Below, piece by piece: positions 9,951-23,170 of a stretch of 64,000 nt of DNA. Location of the stretch: the NCBI GenBank assembly GCA_003991915.1, contig RQTK01000684.1:195626-259625 (forward strand), read 5' to 3'. Within the stretch, counting starts at the first letter, position 1. Each line of letters starts with the position of its first letter. The notes under the pieces were generated by a model. The model saw only the letters and a list, made by a program, of their open reading frames with translations. It ran no database searches and was not told the DNA's origin. The stretch comes from Elysia chlorotica (taxonomy: Eukaryota; Mollusca; Gastropoda; Plakobranchidae). The position numbers and the translations under genes are program-made.

Positions 9951-12900
9951 CAGAAATGGTCTGTTACATCGTTTTACAATAATTGCAATATAATCAAATA
10001 TTGTTGTTGTTGCCAAAGGTGTTCACAATATCTACTAATTAATCAGAAAATAGTTTATTCCCTAATTAGTAATAACCATATGCCATGTCCGTTCAAAAAA
10101 CTTTACAACAGGGTGCTCTTTAAATGAGGGACGATCCCTCACTAACTCAGTGAAAAAGTTGAAGTTGTTGAGCAAAGAGAAGGGAAACAATGTTTTGGAT
10201 AAGAAGTAGTATCTTTAAAACTCTCCTTCCTCTTAATTTTGAATGCATTATGAACACGATGAGCTCTCCTTTCTTGAACTATATTTGTTGCAGCTTGCAC
10301 TCACATCATTGTACAATTATATAAAACAATTTATTATGCACTACATGAGAAGTCTTGTCTTCCCTTTTACACTAAAAAAAAAAGCAGTTCTCCACTTGTA
10401 ACACATCGTTACTGAAACCTGTCTTTCTGCACAAGAAGCCTTCTTCTTTTCCACCAAACATGTTTCTGTTTCTCAAAATATCTTCTTTTAATTTAAAAAA
10501 AAAAATTCTTTTACACACTATTGTTGAAAATGAAAGAAATTTTATGATGTGATGTTGAAATTCAGCAAATACTATGTGTCCAATTGTGATGATTATACAT
10601 GATTATGTTTAAAATTCTGACATAAATTGCTTATTGTATAATACCCCACCACAAAGTAATAATTTTTTTTTATAGAATCATAACAGCCGGATTGAACTTT
10701 AGGATATGGGATGAAACAGTAATGGTAAAGTCCTCTTTGGGACTGTTCATTTATCTCATAGCCATCCAACAGACAATTTTTAGAGCTTTCACATAAAAAA
10801 TAATGAATTCTGATTCTCACATCATGTCATAAGATAGTTTACCATAATCTTATGAAGGCGTTACAAGGGACACCATAATGTGTTATTAAGGTACATAATG
10901 AGGGTGAAGCTGTAAAATTTTAAGTACTATAAGAATGTACCATATATATATATATGTATATATATGGGAACTTTACTAATGTACCGGGTACTAAAAAGAA
11001 ATATGTATTTTAGTTGATTTAGCTCTAAAAACAAGTTTCTGGATCGGGTGTTCCTGTAACAATCCACAACCGATCAGGCCTACTGTTATGCCCAGATCTC
11101 CCGCCCCTATTCTCTCGATCTCTAGACTTGTTCTGATCACCATAAGCTGCCTTTGATTGTTGGCTTTAATTGAGGTCTGTCGCACAATATCAAAGTATTG
11201 TGTATTAAAAGCTATGACCTACATGCAATACACTGAGACAGTGTAGGTGAAGTAAGACAAATTACAGAAAAAAGTTTCGAAAAGGTGAAATGGTTGCAAA
11301 GAAAACGATAGAGAAAACAACCGATGCAACAGATCATTATTCCAGTTCCTGCATTGACTAAAACAGAAACAAGATTATTTTAGCAATCATGAGTCTTTGT
11401 GATTTTAGAGGTAAAGGCAAACATTTAACAACTGGCATCAAGTTGCAGAAACTGAAGGTCCTATGACGAAGAGACATCGCCATACCATTCCCTTGCTTCG
11501 GCGCAAATATTAAATCCAAATTTATAACCAAGTGCTATAGTCATTTTTGGTTTAATGCAGTTTATAATATACTCGGCCACTATCTCAGGGTCTCAATTGC
11601 ATTATAACCTTCATGAACATTTACCAATAGAACGAAAATATACATTATTTACAAAATATAGAGATAAAGAGGAAGATTCATGTGATAACAATTTCAGCTT
11701 AGCAATATATTTTGTTGTTTCCACCTGTACCATCATTTTGTTTGCTTTACTGTTGTTTGTGTGCATTTTGTAGCTGTTACCATTAACTCCCTTGATGCTG
11801 TTAACCCTTGTAAGGAAGTGTAGTCGTGGATTCATTTCCATCCTTGTTAAAAACAGAAACTAACTTTGCGTCAACTGAAAGGGTTTAGTAAATCGTGCAA
11901 TAAAGCCCATTGCAATGTGATCTCAAGCCACTTGATATGGCACGGGCAGATCAAAGTTGAAAAAAAATTTTACCGCATTCCAATTTTACATATACAGGGT
12001 TGGCAATTTGTTTAAAAAGCATTTATTTTTAAAACATCAGGCCACACACTCTTGGTCCTCCGCCAAATGCTCTGTCAAAGGGCATGGTAAAAATTTTACT
12101 TCTTTACTCTCATATTGAAAATTGAAAACTTAAAAATATACCTGAGCTCACTAAGGGTCAATGATCATTCTCAGCTCTCAAAAAGGCGGTCTTGTGAGAA
12201 TATGATACTTCAAAGACCTTCAAAAAGTTCTCTAAGATCTCTATGCCTCCATCACAATTTGACTGTATTCTGCCCATAGATCGCCCCCGTCCCCTCCCCA
12301 AAATACTGACCTGTCTCTTCTTATGTAGACCTATTTCTCATGATTTGTTAAATGCACCTGTGTCATATCAATATATATGCTATAAAGAGGAGCATCATTG
12401 TGTCCATATTCTGTCTTGTGTTCAGCTATGTTTTTGTAACATTTCCTGATTTTAGCATGTTCTTCATGATAACTGTAGAGCTCAAATGAGGTGTCAAATC
12501 GAACAGATGAGATGGATATTTATAAAAGGTAATATTTTTTTTACATGTGGTCGTGAAATGAATTACATGTATCAGTTTCAGTGTTTTGATGGCGAGGAAA
12601 GAAAAGTAATTTGACTTTCCTAGAGAGATTGAAACTATAACATTTGTATTGTACCTCCCCAGTCCAGTATGCCCATCATACAAATTACTGTGGTTGTGAC
12701 GGTGATCATTTTGCAGCATGTATCATTCACAAAAATTGTTTGCTTACAAGAATTGCAGTAATAGCAATAGCAGGGGAAAATGCAGTGAAATATGATCATT
12801 GAGATTGGAAAGAAATCATTTAGTAAATAATTATTTCTTTCAACCTGCTCAACTTTTGAGTTTGAGAAAGTTGTGCCCAGTCCACAATTATTCCACAATT

Positions 12901-14140
12901 ATTTAACAAAGTTAGGTCATAAGTGCCTTTAGTTAATTTGAATAACATATCCTGCAATCTTTTCAAAAGATTCATGTGCCGTTGTGCTGAATAATGTGTA
13001 AAAAGCATAGAGCACAAGGATTCAATTTTGAAAAGATGAAAAAAAAAAACAAAAAAAACTCCACATTATAGTAATATGGCATTATTGCGTATCATCATCA
13101 TCATCAAGTACCATGCCTCATAGCGTTGGTGATCATGTCCCTCCATATCTCTCTTTTTCTGGTTAGTTAATTGCGTATATCTTTATGTAATTAATTTTAA
13201 GTTGTTTGAATTGATAAAAGTTGGAAAACTGCTCTGACTTTTAGTTCCTGTTTCTCAAAAATTGCAACTGAAGTAGGCCTACAATGCACAGGGTGTGGTT
13301 ACTACCATTTATCATTATTTGAACATTTTCTGTTGAATTCTTGAACTTATGTCACCTTACAAATGATTTTATTGGTTAAAATTGAATTCACTTGATGTAT
13401 GCACTGATGAAAGAAATGACTGACATTTCCCCATCTCAAAATAATTGGAATAAAAAGTCAGGTGTGTGACAAGAATCTGCATAGTTTGTTGTATTTTTTC
13501 CCCCTCTATTTGAAAACATGCTGTTCCTACTATTTTGTACATGTCTAAAAAGGTGAAAGTTTTACTTCAAATTTCTACGCAAATTCATACCACATATCAT
13601 CTCTCGGAAATCCAACCAATGCCCAAATTTTCTACGTTTCTAAAGTCTCATTTACCAACAACATGACAAAATAAACAAACAATCATCATGTATCATGTGT
13701 ACTAAACAACTCCTTCTCTTTTTAAAAAAATGTAATTAAAGTGATGCCTTGAAGTACAATAATTATTATATATATCCTGAGGGGATCAATTCAATGGTTC
13801 ACTGACCCTCCTACTTCTAACACAGCTACCTGTATTATACCTGACGGAATTCTACATACGGGTATTTTTTTTTACGAAATGTTGCTCTAATGTGTGAAGT
13901 GAATACTAGGTTTTGTGTGTTCTCCAAATTCTATGTTTTAAAAACAATGCAAAATTAGTGCTGAAAAGGAACATTACTCTAAACACTAATGTAATTAAAA
14001 GTCAAACCAAGTGGAAGATGAAAGTTAAGACAAAAATAAGAGAGAGAGAGAGAGAAAAAAAAACTTATAAAAGATATATTGAATACACCTGAGAGACAAA
14101 TATCAGAAACTGAGAGGAACCGTGATGGTTATGGTCTTAC
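9951..14140. other. AT-rich interval between the LRR-Ig gene and the GLYR1 exons
   Basis: I looked on the minus strand for the missing dehydrogenase exons of GLYR1 and saw none. One minus-strand open frame (10991-11185) contains a Rossmann-like LGITVGLIGCG phrase and is discussed as a finding. Otherwise there are homopolymer runs, a short TATATA stretch (about 10944-10964), a short ATC repeat near 13090, and a GA tract at 14041-14055. If GLYR1 is complete elsewhere, this whole interval is one of its introns. Confidence 0.45.
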
Positions 14141-17100
14141 CTTAGTGGCCGTTCTATTCCAGACGGTGACCTCATGGCCTGAGCGTAGAAGGTTCATCAC
14201 CATGCCCTGTCCCATGATTCCAAGACCCAGGAAGCCGATGCGTAGCGGTGTGGGAATCACTGTTCTGTCCATCACCTGGAGGTTTTAAAGAAAAACATGG
14301 GAATAAAATTTTGAGTACAAAAAAAAAGAAAAAAGAATGTAACTTTTCCCCATCATGTGTTACTCAAATTGTGAACACCAGTTTACAAGCACTTATGCTG
14401 GTACATTTTTGTGTTGATTCTGTACACCTCCACATTTCGAAATTATGCATTTCAAAGCTTTTACATATTATTCGCACATAATGAATAGGCCATAAATCGT
14501 GTGATGAAAAAGAATAAGCTGACTTTGATGATGGGATCACATATTCCTTTGGCGATTGAAATGTTTTAAACTAAATTCCACTTAGTCCCAAACTTCATTA
14601 GCTACCTAAAGAAGGCACATTATTCACAACATGGAAAGCATAAAAAGAAATTAGAAAGTACAAAATATGTTCAACAAATCAAATAAAAAATCAGGCTTGT
14701 TTCTATGCAAAAAGTTTTTGACAATTTGAAGCCAAATGAAAAGAATTTCCTGAAATTTAAAAATTTTCCACACTTCATTTTTAGGGTGTTTCTTGTATGC
14801 TTTTTTATTTTTATTTAGACAGCTCCATATTTCGTTTCACAAAAATTTAATGCAATTTACACGATTTTTCTCACTTAACAGCTTATAATCCAATAAAATA
14901 AATCGTAAATAATGATGTTCAGATGAGATTGATAACTGACTTTCAAAAAATAATTTTCCTAAAACTAATGGTACGCAAACTGTGCAAGGACAAAACATTG
15001 GTCTGTGTAAAACAAACTACAAAAAAAAAAAAAATTAAAGTGTGCACAAAAAAACATCGGACATCAATGCTCAAAGCTTGACGGCAGGACAAGGTGTCAA
15101 AAAGCTGGACGATTGGTAGCTCTGTTACTTTTACATTTTCAAAAAAGTAATAATAATAGTAATAAATACTTTGACATGGTGCTTTGACTGATACTCATTT
15201 TTCCTTTATCATAATTCAATTAGGAGAAACATGATGCACTATATTATTGAACCTATGCCTATAATCTGAATTTCTTAAATAAAATTGTTCACCATTTTTT
15301 TTTTTCAATCAAACATACACAGTTGCCCTTATAATTATAATTAAATCTAGGTTTGAAAAAAAAAATCTTTTATTATTCAGGCCCAAAAAAAAAAAATTCC
15401 AACAATTATAACACCTAGAAAATTTTGTTACAACTTTCAATACTTTTGAAATTGAAAATAGTCCCTCACTTGCATTAATTCAAATCTTCAACTTGTGAAG
15501 AAACTTACTTTTTCTTCCGATTCCACTTCATCAAATCCCTCTAGCTTGGTTGCCACTGAGATCTCTCCGCTGCCAAGAGTGTTGGTGAAGTGATAGGATC
15601 CTCTCATGGAGTCATCGCCTCCTTTGCTAGAATTGTCGGCATCTTTGCCTCCTTTTGACATGAAGAATCTAAATAATGGCGGAGAAAAAAATAAAGACAT
15701 TGTAAATGACATTACAGAATGGATACCATGCCAACTGTAAAGAATAGAGGTACCGTAGTCAAATTCTTTCTTAATTAGTGTTGTTGACCCCCATAAGAAA
15801 TATTATGCTCTGGCAACCACACTATTACAAAGACTTGTAATGGATTTTACGCCTTGCAGGAAGCATCTAAATATGAACACTGTACCAATAACAATTTTGT
15901 AAAGATAGCCTAAAAACCAAACAAAGACCTCAGGCACCAATGCCAGTTCCTAAAACATGAGGAGGACCTACAAACAACTTGCTGCTAACACTACAACCTT
16001 GCAAATTACATGTTGGCTCCAAGATGAGTCTGGCCAAGAATTGGAAGTATTCCATAGATGTTAAAGCATAGTGAAAACACCCCCCCCCCCCCCCCCCAAA
16101 AAAAAAAGGTAAAAGGTAAAAGGTAAAAATGGTTTAATGGACAACTTCTTCAATGTTGTTCAAGTTTTTTACTTAATTTCAGAAATGTGACATTCCTGAT
16201 ATTGATGCATTGCTCTTTTTTTCTTTTTGAGAATAAAGGGTATCAGTCGACACGACAAAGCGACACATTTTCACCATCGGTACACTCACTTTTTGGATGA
16301 AGATGGGGTTCCTGAATCACTTGGGCGTTTTATTCCACCTTTGCGGCCTGGGGATGGAGTCTTTCCCTGAAAAAAATTATAAACATCTTATTTAAATAAT
16401 AATATTCATCAAACTACATAAATTTGGCAATAAAAAGATAGGAAAGGAAGACACAGAAAACAACCTCTTCTTAGGACTAATAAAGGGCTAGATTGTATTT
16501 AAAATGGATGAGTCTGTCTCGAGGAACTAAAGAGAGAAAAGGTGAAGTGCGTGATTCTACATTGTGTTTTCAATAGCTCTGTTGTCTTATATTGCATCAT
16601 ATTCAAGAGAAACTATCTCTTGACAATAAAGAATGAGCTTTAATTCAAATGCATTTTAACTAAAAATATCCCAAACGTTTCTAAATATTTTAATGATGAC
16701 TATCGATTTATAAGTTAACATCATTTAGAAATAACTGTCATACATGTCAGACTTGATTGCAGTGCAAAGGAATTACTGTCATGTCCGACTTGATTGCAGT
16801 GCAAACTATAAAGATGGCTGTGTTTAAGAGGTTGAACTAAATGCATTTTAAATGCAGAAGTTAAAAGTTGTGGTATACAATCCATTTAGCTATGGATGCT
16901 TAGTCTGGATTTTATTCTGGTTTACAAAACAACTTATAATTCATGACATAAACCATGAATTAAGCTAATAACAATGTCCAATTTACATATCTTTGTGAAA
17001 TAAATCTTCAGCTAGAATATAATCATGTATTTCTAGCATATAAATGGTTTAAATTTCATTGTATTTGAGGCCATGTTGGTCTCCAAATGGTGAAAGGTAT

Positions 17101-20100
17101 TGCATTTGATTTGTTCAAATATGAACTTTGTTGGAAACACTACACAAATTATGAATGGCATAAGTAATTAACAGCATCTGACTTTAAAACGTGTACCTTA
17201 TACTCCTACACAAGATTAATACGACTTTGAACTGGAAAAAAATGGTGTCTGCATGTCCACAAAAAAATTTCATGCATCAATAACAGCAAAAGAAATTTTT
17301 GAAGTGGATTCATATGATTGAAGAACAGTTGATTCGTGAAATTGGAAATGAAATCATTTGCAGAGTGCAAATTATGAAATAAAATTAAAAAGACGGAAAC
17401 ACATTGTTTGCAACATGGGTCGACGCTAGCTACTAATACTAGGTAGGTAAGGGTTCACTCAAGTCAAAATTCACACAACACAAAGGTTAAGAGTTTTAAA
17501 TAAGTGTAAAAGAGATACAAGAAAACTATTGGACAAGAATGTATATAAAAAGTAATTTTTTAAAATTGCATGAAAAGTATACTTCAAATTGAATCTAAAA
17601 AAAAATTCCCTTCCTCTTGATGCTGACACTTGATCTTCATCATGAAAAAAAAAAAAAAATCTTTACCTTTTTGCTTTGGCTTTCCTTCCCCTCCTTAGGC
17701 TCTTTTGTCTTCTTTGTTGCCTTTAAAAGTGAATAACAGCAAAACAAGAAAAAATTGTGAACCCTTCTCAGAAAAAATATTCAGAAAGCTATCCCTCTGA
17801 CTAACAGTGCAGCCAGACTGCAACGGATGCAGGATCGAGCAAAAAGTAATAAACAGCACATAAATTTTGTTTAAGACTGTATAGTTTTATAGATCTAGTA
17901 TAGGGGGTGAATTTTTCATTTTGTTGTAGGAAATAAAAGCAAAGAAAGAAAAGAAAATTAGCAGCTGCAACTACCCGCAAGTTATTTCTAGAGTCTCAGT
18001 GCATGATTAGCTCACCGCCCCCAAATCTGATTAATACAGTAGAACTCGGGGGACTCAAAGAACACTGTACATTTAATGAACAGATAAAAATCTAAGATTT
18101 TTCTTCTTCTTTGTCTGTAGTAAACTATCTTGGGTGAGAGGGGGAGTTTGATTTTAAGGCATGTCTGCACTGATACAGCTATATTGTATGATCCCAGTGA
18201 AAAAGCGGGCAGTTTACCCGAGTATGACTTATGGATAATTATCTTGGACCAATGGACTAATCTCATACCCATCCCCTTATCCAACAACCCAGAAGTGTCG
18301 AAAGCTAACAAAATTGCATACCACTTTTACAATACTTTAAACCTTGTTTAAAGTCAGACAACCAAAAATCTGCCAGGCCGTCACCAATAAATAACACTTC
18401 TCCCATCAGCCTGAGCCGACATGTGGTGTAGTGTACAGTAGAAGGGGTGGCTCACACAGAAAGAAAAAAGCAGAAAGGGAGGGGAGAGGAATGGCAGCTG
18501 ACAAATGCAAGAAAGGAGATCAAAGCGCTAAAGCTGTCAGTTTAAAATGCCAGAAGTGGATGTATGTGGTTGGAAAAGAAGAGGCAAAGGAAAAGTTGTA
18601 GGTAGATGGGTAGGGGTGTAAATGGCTCAACATCATCTAGTTACAAGAATTTCATGGGAGGTACGGTATAGGCAGTTGTGAGCCAGACATGGTTTCAACA
18701 AACCATGCAGCTAACGAACTTCTTGAAAATTAACGAACTAGTTTGTTGAATCCCGAGTTGTACTGTAGAGCTAGCAAACCACCTGGAATCAATATCCTTT
18801 CTCTTTGGGTATAATCAATTTAAATTCAAGTAGTAGCTCTAAGTGTTGCATGCACTCAAGATATGGAAAAAAAGATCTAGAACTTTTAGTCTCCAATGGG
18901 TCTTTATATTTCATGATCAATAATATTTTATTAAACTATTTTCAACTAATTTCCATTAATTTCTTGCCGCAGTGAATGCTGTTATGTTGCTGCTGTTTGA
19001 ATCCATTTTAGATCTATATATATAATGTCAAGTACTAATTTAGATCTAGACATTAATGAGTTGTATTCTTAACCTGTTTATTAATAAAGTTGAATTGTGT
19101 TTCTACAAAGGATTTCTAGTATTCATAATTTTATTAATGTTGAAAATATAGTGTGTATGAATCTATGTCAATTATATTCTACATAGTGATCTAAAAACAG
19201 GGGCCCGCTTTATCGAATCAACGTCACAGTGAATTTAATGTTTCAAGCGGTGGATTCATTCCAGCTTTTAACATGATACTTAAGGAATGGTTATTTTTTT
19301 CCAAACATATAATCCGCATTTGCTTTGCTTCAGTTCCTAATTAATGATATATTTGTGCTCCTTTTATCATCACTTTCTATAAAATCAACCAGCCATGCCT
19401 AGTAAGAGCTAGAAAAAGAGTATGGGAACCTGCAAGAACTTTGAAATTGGACGATTTTAAATTTATAATATCAATTTTAAGTGCATGATTAGGTCAATGG
19501 AAACCACGTCTAAGATCAGTTGATTTTCTGGACTGCTAAAAAATATTTAACAACAAAAAATAGACATAATAACAATCTAATGTACAACAATACCATTAAA
19601 ATAGCAGTGTAAAAAACAAGATACAGTGCGTTTGCAAGCAGACCAATACCAACAGTGAGAAAAAGTTGATTCAGCAAGCAACTTAACAGTCTGAAAACAA
19701 TCAGAGTGGGAGGGAAAATCTGAAACTCAGAAACTATGAAACAGCACAATGTGCGAGTGTTTTGTAGAGGGACAACTCACTTTCTTGGTGGCTGATCCAG
19801 AGGTAGCATCCCCGTCAGACCCAACACCTTTAGCATCGTTGGACTGCATGAGAGCGACTTCCTCATCGATTGTCGGCAAATCCTCCAGACTGCCGGTTGT
19901 CTGAAGAGATTACAGCAAGGCAGTTGAGGGGTGGGGAAAAGTAGGAAAGAAATTGAGTCAAACATGTTTTATCAGCCTGAACATTGCATGGTGATTAATA
20001 TCCAATAAAAATTTACGTAAATGCAGAATAAGAACGTGAGTAACTTTTTGAGAATGTTTCACATTATTACAAATTTATGAATCTTTTAAAGATAACGCCC

Positions 20101-22061
20101 GCGGACCAATCAAATCACACGACTGTAACTGCGTGAGAAAAATTGAAGCTTAATTAATCTTTCTTGCCTCAATTAATTAGACTTATTTTGTTTAAAAAAA
20201 AAAAAAAAGCACATCTTCAGGCCTTTGAAGATTCGATATAAACTGTATCATTGTTAGAATTATAAGCAAATTATGCTAATAATTGCATTACTCAAATTTG
20301 AATCATTTCTTTTTTTAATAGTAGCCATTCCTTGTTGCATCTACAGGGGTTTTGTTAGAATGCACCGTTAAATTATTACCAGCTGATGTTGGTGTTCTGC
20401 TTCAATTTTTTCCAAAGCTTCTTTAAATCCACGAGGGAGACGTGTGTTCCCTTCATATTTGCTCTTGTACTCTGGATAGTGGTAGATATTGTCTTCTTGT
20501 ATCCAAGCACTGAAATACAACGTTTTATGGAGATACATTTATTCATTTGAAAATTGAACAGTATCTCTTTGGCAAAGTTAATGTAAAAATTGTTTCCCAG
20601 TTTGGGTTTCACATAGGGAGTACTATTCATCAAATACTTTGTTGTAACAAGGTAACTTTTGTCAATAGAACAATTATTATAACGCCAAAAATGTAAAACA
20701 TAGAAAAGAGCTTTTTTTTTTAATTCATTTTTTTTATACATTCATTAATTAATAATAATTGATTAAAAATGTTACCAAAAAATGTAGGGTGAATGGTATA
20801 GAACATTAAAGCAGTTACCACTATACCAGTGTAAACAGAAAACTTACTAGTTTTCAGAACCAAAGAAATAGACAAAGTGACAGTTCTTCTTGTTTGATGG
20901 TTTCTTGATATTTTCTTTGGGCTCGATGACCTGGTAAAAACAAAGCAATTTCATCAAGAAATCTAAAATAAATGGAAACACACACGACAAAAATTCATGT
21001 TCTTATTCAATTTCATGCACAAATGGTGAAATAGATAATGTGTTCTATTAAACTAAAGGGTAGTGCTACTTACAGAAAAGAATAGACTTTGTAATCCAAG
21101 AGTATAAGAAAATCTATTGCTTTGCAATGATACTTAGTGGATCATTTCCTGAATAAATCTACACATATTTTTAAAGCTATAAAGTATAATGGGTATACAT
21201 TTTATTTTTGTTTAAAAAAAAGCTTGAAACATAGACATTTAACTTTCTCAATTTTTTTTATAAATCTTAATATTAATAGGTTTAGCATTCAAATTTTGAA
21301 TTAAATAATAGGAAGGGAATGCTTAAAATACCTTTTCGCTAGAGTAAATTTAGAGAAAGGCAGCAAAAAGAAACGATAGTCTTGCTGCATGGATGGACAT
21401 GGAAAGAATGGCAATTTCAGCAACGGGTAATAATTATAATTTTTTTTCTTAAAGTCCCTGAAACAGTTCTGAAACTGGAGATTTTAACAAGTTTGAGGTG
21501 CCTTAGAACGTTATGTACTTTTAATAGTGCACAATACATAAATTGAGAACCTTGAACTTATCACTCTAGAACTCTCAACTTTAAATCTAGACGATAGTGG
21601 TAGGCTAATCGTAGTTTCTTTTCAATCATTAGTTCAAGTTAATTTTCTATCCCTAATCGGAGTAATCCCTTACTTTTGAATATGATCTGATGTGCAACTA
21701 CAAAGAATGATATAGATCTTTTTCATCCACGATGAAACCTTGTAACAATTTCTCTAATGCTTATACACCCATTCACCGCCTATGCTTCATTATAAGCATA
21801 CTTAGATCTAGACCTTTTGAAAGTAAAACCAACGCCAAACGACGCTGAAGGCTACAATGGTGTCAGACATGACGCCGGTACATACCTTTCCGGGCCACGC
21901 CTGAAAGCCCTTCATCTTAGCCCTGAAATAAAAATAAAATAAAATTAGAGATGATTTTACTCTTTTATTTAGTTCATACAAAATATACAGTAAATGTCAT
22001 TTATTGCAATGCAACGCTTTTCTTACCAGACAAGATTCCCGATTTTGAAATTCGTCGCCAT
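14141..22061 (-). CDS. GLYR1: GLYR1/NPAC, PWWP-domain oxidoreductase-like nucleosome reader (3' part missing)
   Basis: Nine coding exons on the minus strand join in frame: 22061-22027, 21922-21886, 20930-20848, 20509-20380, 19900-19781, 17720-17667, 16366-16290, 15668-15509 and 14275-14141, giving 277 codons. All have AG/GT borders. The start [19 protein letters not shown] and AWPGK identify a PWWP domain (residues 1 to about 95, through [13 protein letters not shown]). Next comes a Lys/Ser-rich linker (about 96-232). Exon nine opens the beta-hydroxyacid-dehydrogenase-like domain with [13 protein letters not shown] and VTVWNRT. In known GLYR1 the PWWP domain binds methylated H3K36 nucleosomes, and the dehydrogenase fold is a tetramerising, catalytically inactive module that supports the LSD2/KDM1B demethylase. 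The linker lacks a clear AT-hook (PGRKGG only). Roughly the last 280 residues are not visible in the remaining 14 kb. The gene either continues beyond the window edge or is truncated. Confidence 0.93.
16079..16130. repeat. Poly-C/poly-A run with (GGTAAAA)n
   Basis: About 18 C residues are followed directly by about 10 A residues and then four GGTAAAA-like units. It lies in a GLYR1 intron. Homopolymers like these are prone to sequencing length errors. Confidence 0.85.
16741..16807. repeat. Two-copy ~38-bp tandem duplication in a GLYR1 intron
   Basis: The phrase GACTTGATTGCAGTGCAAA, preceded by CATGTC, occurs twice about 38 bp apart with one substitution. It is intronic and has no sign of function. 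Confidence 0.8.
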
Positions 22062-22345
22062 GATGCTTGTCAACACTCAACAGTAAAGAAGAGTGGTTGA
22101 AGGAACAAGAGGATTGTGGGAAGCTAGAGTTATTTACCCGTGCAAGGTGTTATTCGCAGTTCCGCGTTCCGCACCTAAACCGTTTCAAGTTTCAAATCAG
22201 CTTCCTACTAGGTACAGGCTATCTAGTACGAGTAGCTTGGTTTAGTTGTGTGTTTTGTTGTTGGTTTTTTTTTCAGCGAAGTTCTTTAAGCAGAATTTCC
22301 ACTGAATTATATATCATTGCAATACTTGTAATTACTTTACTTTAG

Positions 22346-22402
22346 CGGAGATGACTAAGAATAAAGAGAAGATTGATTTGACGGACAAAGTCAATCAGCT
22401 AA
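22346..22402 (+). other. Possible small exon divergent from GLYR1
   Basis: The pyrimidine-rich ATTACTTTACTTTAG ends at 22345 and GTATGT begins at 22403. Between them an ATG at 22351 opens MTKNKEKIDLTDKVNQLK with no stop before the donor. The ATG lies about 290 bp from the GLYR1 start codon on the opposite strand, a typical head-to-head promoter spacing. I do not recognise the peptide and found no matching downstream coding exon. It could be a 5' exon of the downstream CNOT gene, the first exon of an unseen gene, or chance. If joined to the exon at 26799 its frame stops almost at once, so it would be a uORF there. Confidence 0.25.
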
Positions 22403-22597
22403 AGTATGTTTAGACATTCTAACCAATAATTATTAGGCTACACATTGCCCTAGGTAGATTCCTATGAATGGTTGAAAGCTCATGTCGTAAGCACTTAGTC
22501 TTTATTCTTTAGCCGTCGACGAATGTGCTGGCGTCTACATGATAACTAGTTAGTTATATTCCTTCCCATAGTAATGTTTGTTATCCTTTTTTTAATA

Positions 22598-22866
22598 GGG
22601 GGCGCGGTGGCCCTGGGGTAGAACATCGGCTTCCGACACAAAAGGTCCGTGGTACGAGCTCTGCCGATTTCGTTCCCTACAGGTTGGGTCGGCGTCAGTT
22701 TAATATAACAGTTTAATGTGACCGGATGAGACAGGAGGCATGGTATCCCCGCACTGTCTCGTATGTGGCAGCGCATAAAATTGTAAGACGTCAGTCTTGG
22801 GTCGCGTCCGCAATATAGCTATATAGTGATTATGTTGGACGTAAACCAACTCAACTCGACTTGTGC
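22598..22866 (+). repeat. tRNA-derived SINE (complete copy)
   Basis: The head GGGGGCGCGGTGGCCCTGGG has an A-box-like TGGCCCTGGGG. About 40 bp later a B-box-like GGTACGAGCTC (near 22650) completes a Pol III type 2 promoter. The body includes GGTTGGGTCGGCGTCAG and GTATGTGGCAGCGCATAAAA, and the tail GTTGGACGTAAACCAACTCA. Related copies or tails occur at 46351-46610, 57685-57825, 43751-43835, 3901-3953 and 49214-49275. I know of no family name that I can assign with certainty. Confidence 0.85.
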
Positions 22867-22902
22867 CAATTTTAAGTAATAGTTAGTATATTTTTAGAAA
22901 TA

Positions 22903-23170
22903 CCGACACAAAAGGTCCGTGGTACGAGCTCTGCCGATTTCGTTCCCTACAGGTTGGGTCGGCGTCAGTTTAATATAACAGTTTAATGTGACCGGATAAG
23001 ACAGGAGGCATGGTATCCCCACACTGTCTCGTATGTGGCAGCGCATAAAATTGTAAGACGTCAGTCTTGGGGAGTGTCCGCAATATAGCTTATATAGAGC
23101 TGATGTTGGACGTAAACCAACTCAACTCGACTTGTGCCATTTTAAGTAAGAATTAGTTTATTTTTAGAAA
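22903..23170 (+). repeat. Headless SINE copy within a tandem duplication
   Basis: It matches the upstream SINE from CCGACACAAAAGGTCCGTGG onward at an offset of 270 bp, but lacks the tRNA-like head and A box. The sequence after the tail (CTTGTGCCATTTTAAGTAA, then TTTTTAGAAAT) is also shared by both copies. The unit therefore arose by tandem duplication of SINE body plus flank, not by a second retrotransposition. Confidence 0.85.

Noticed and set aside
22598..22680. Free-standing tRNA gene
   Set aside because: A- and B-box-like motifs are present, but the sequence continues into a SINE body found at other sites and cannot form a clean cloverleaf by eye.
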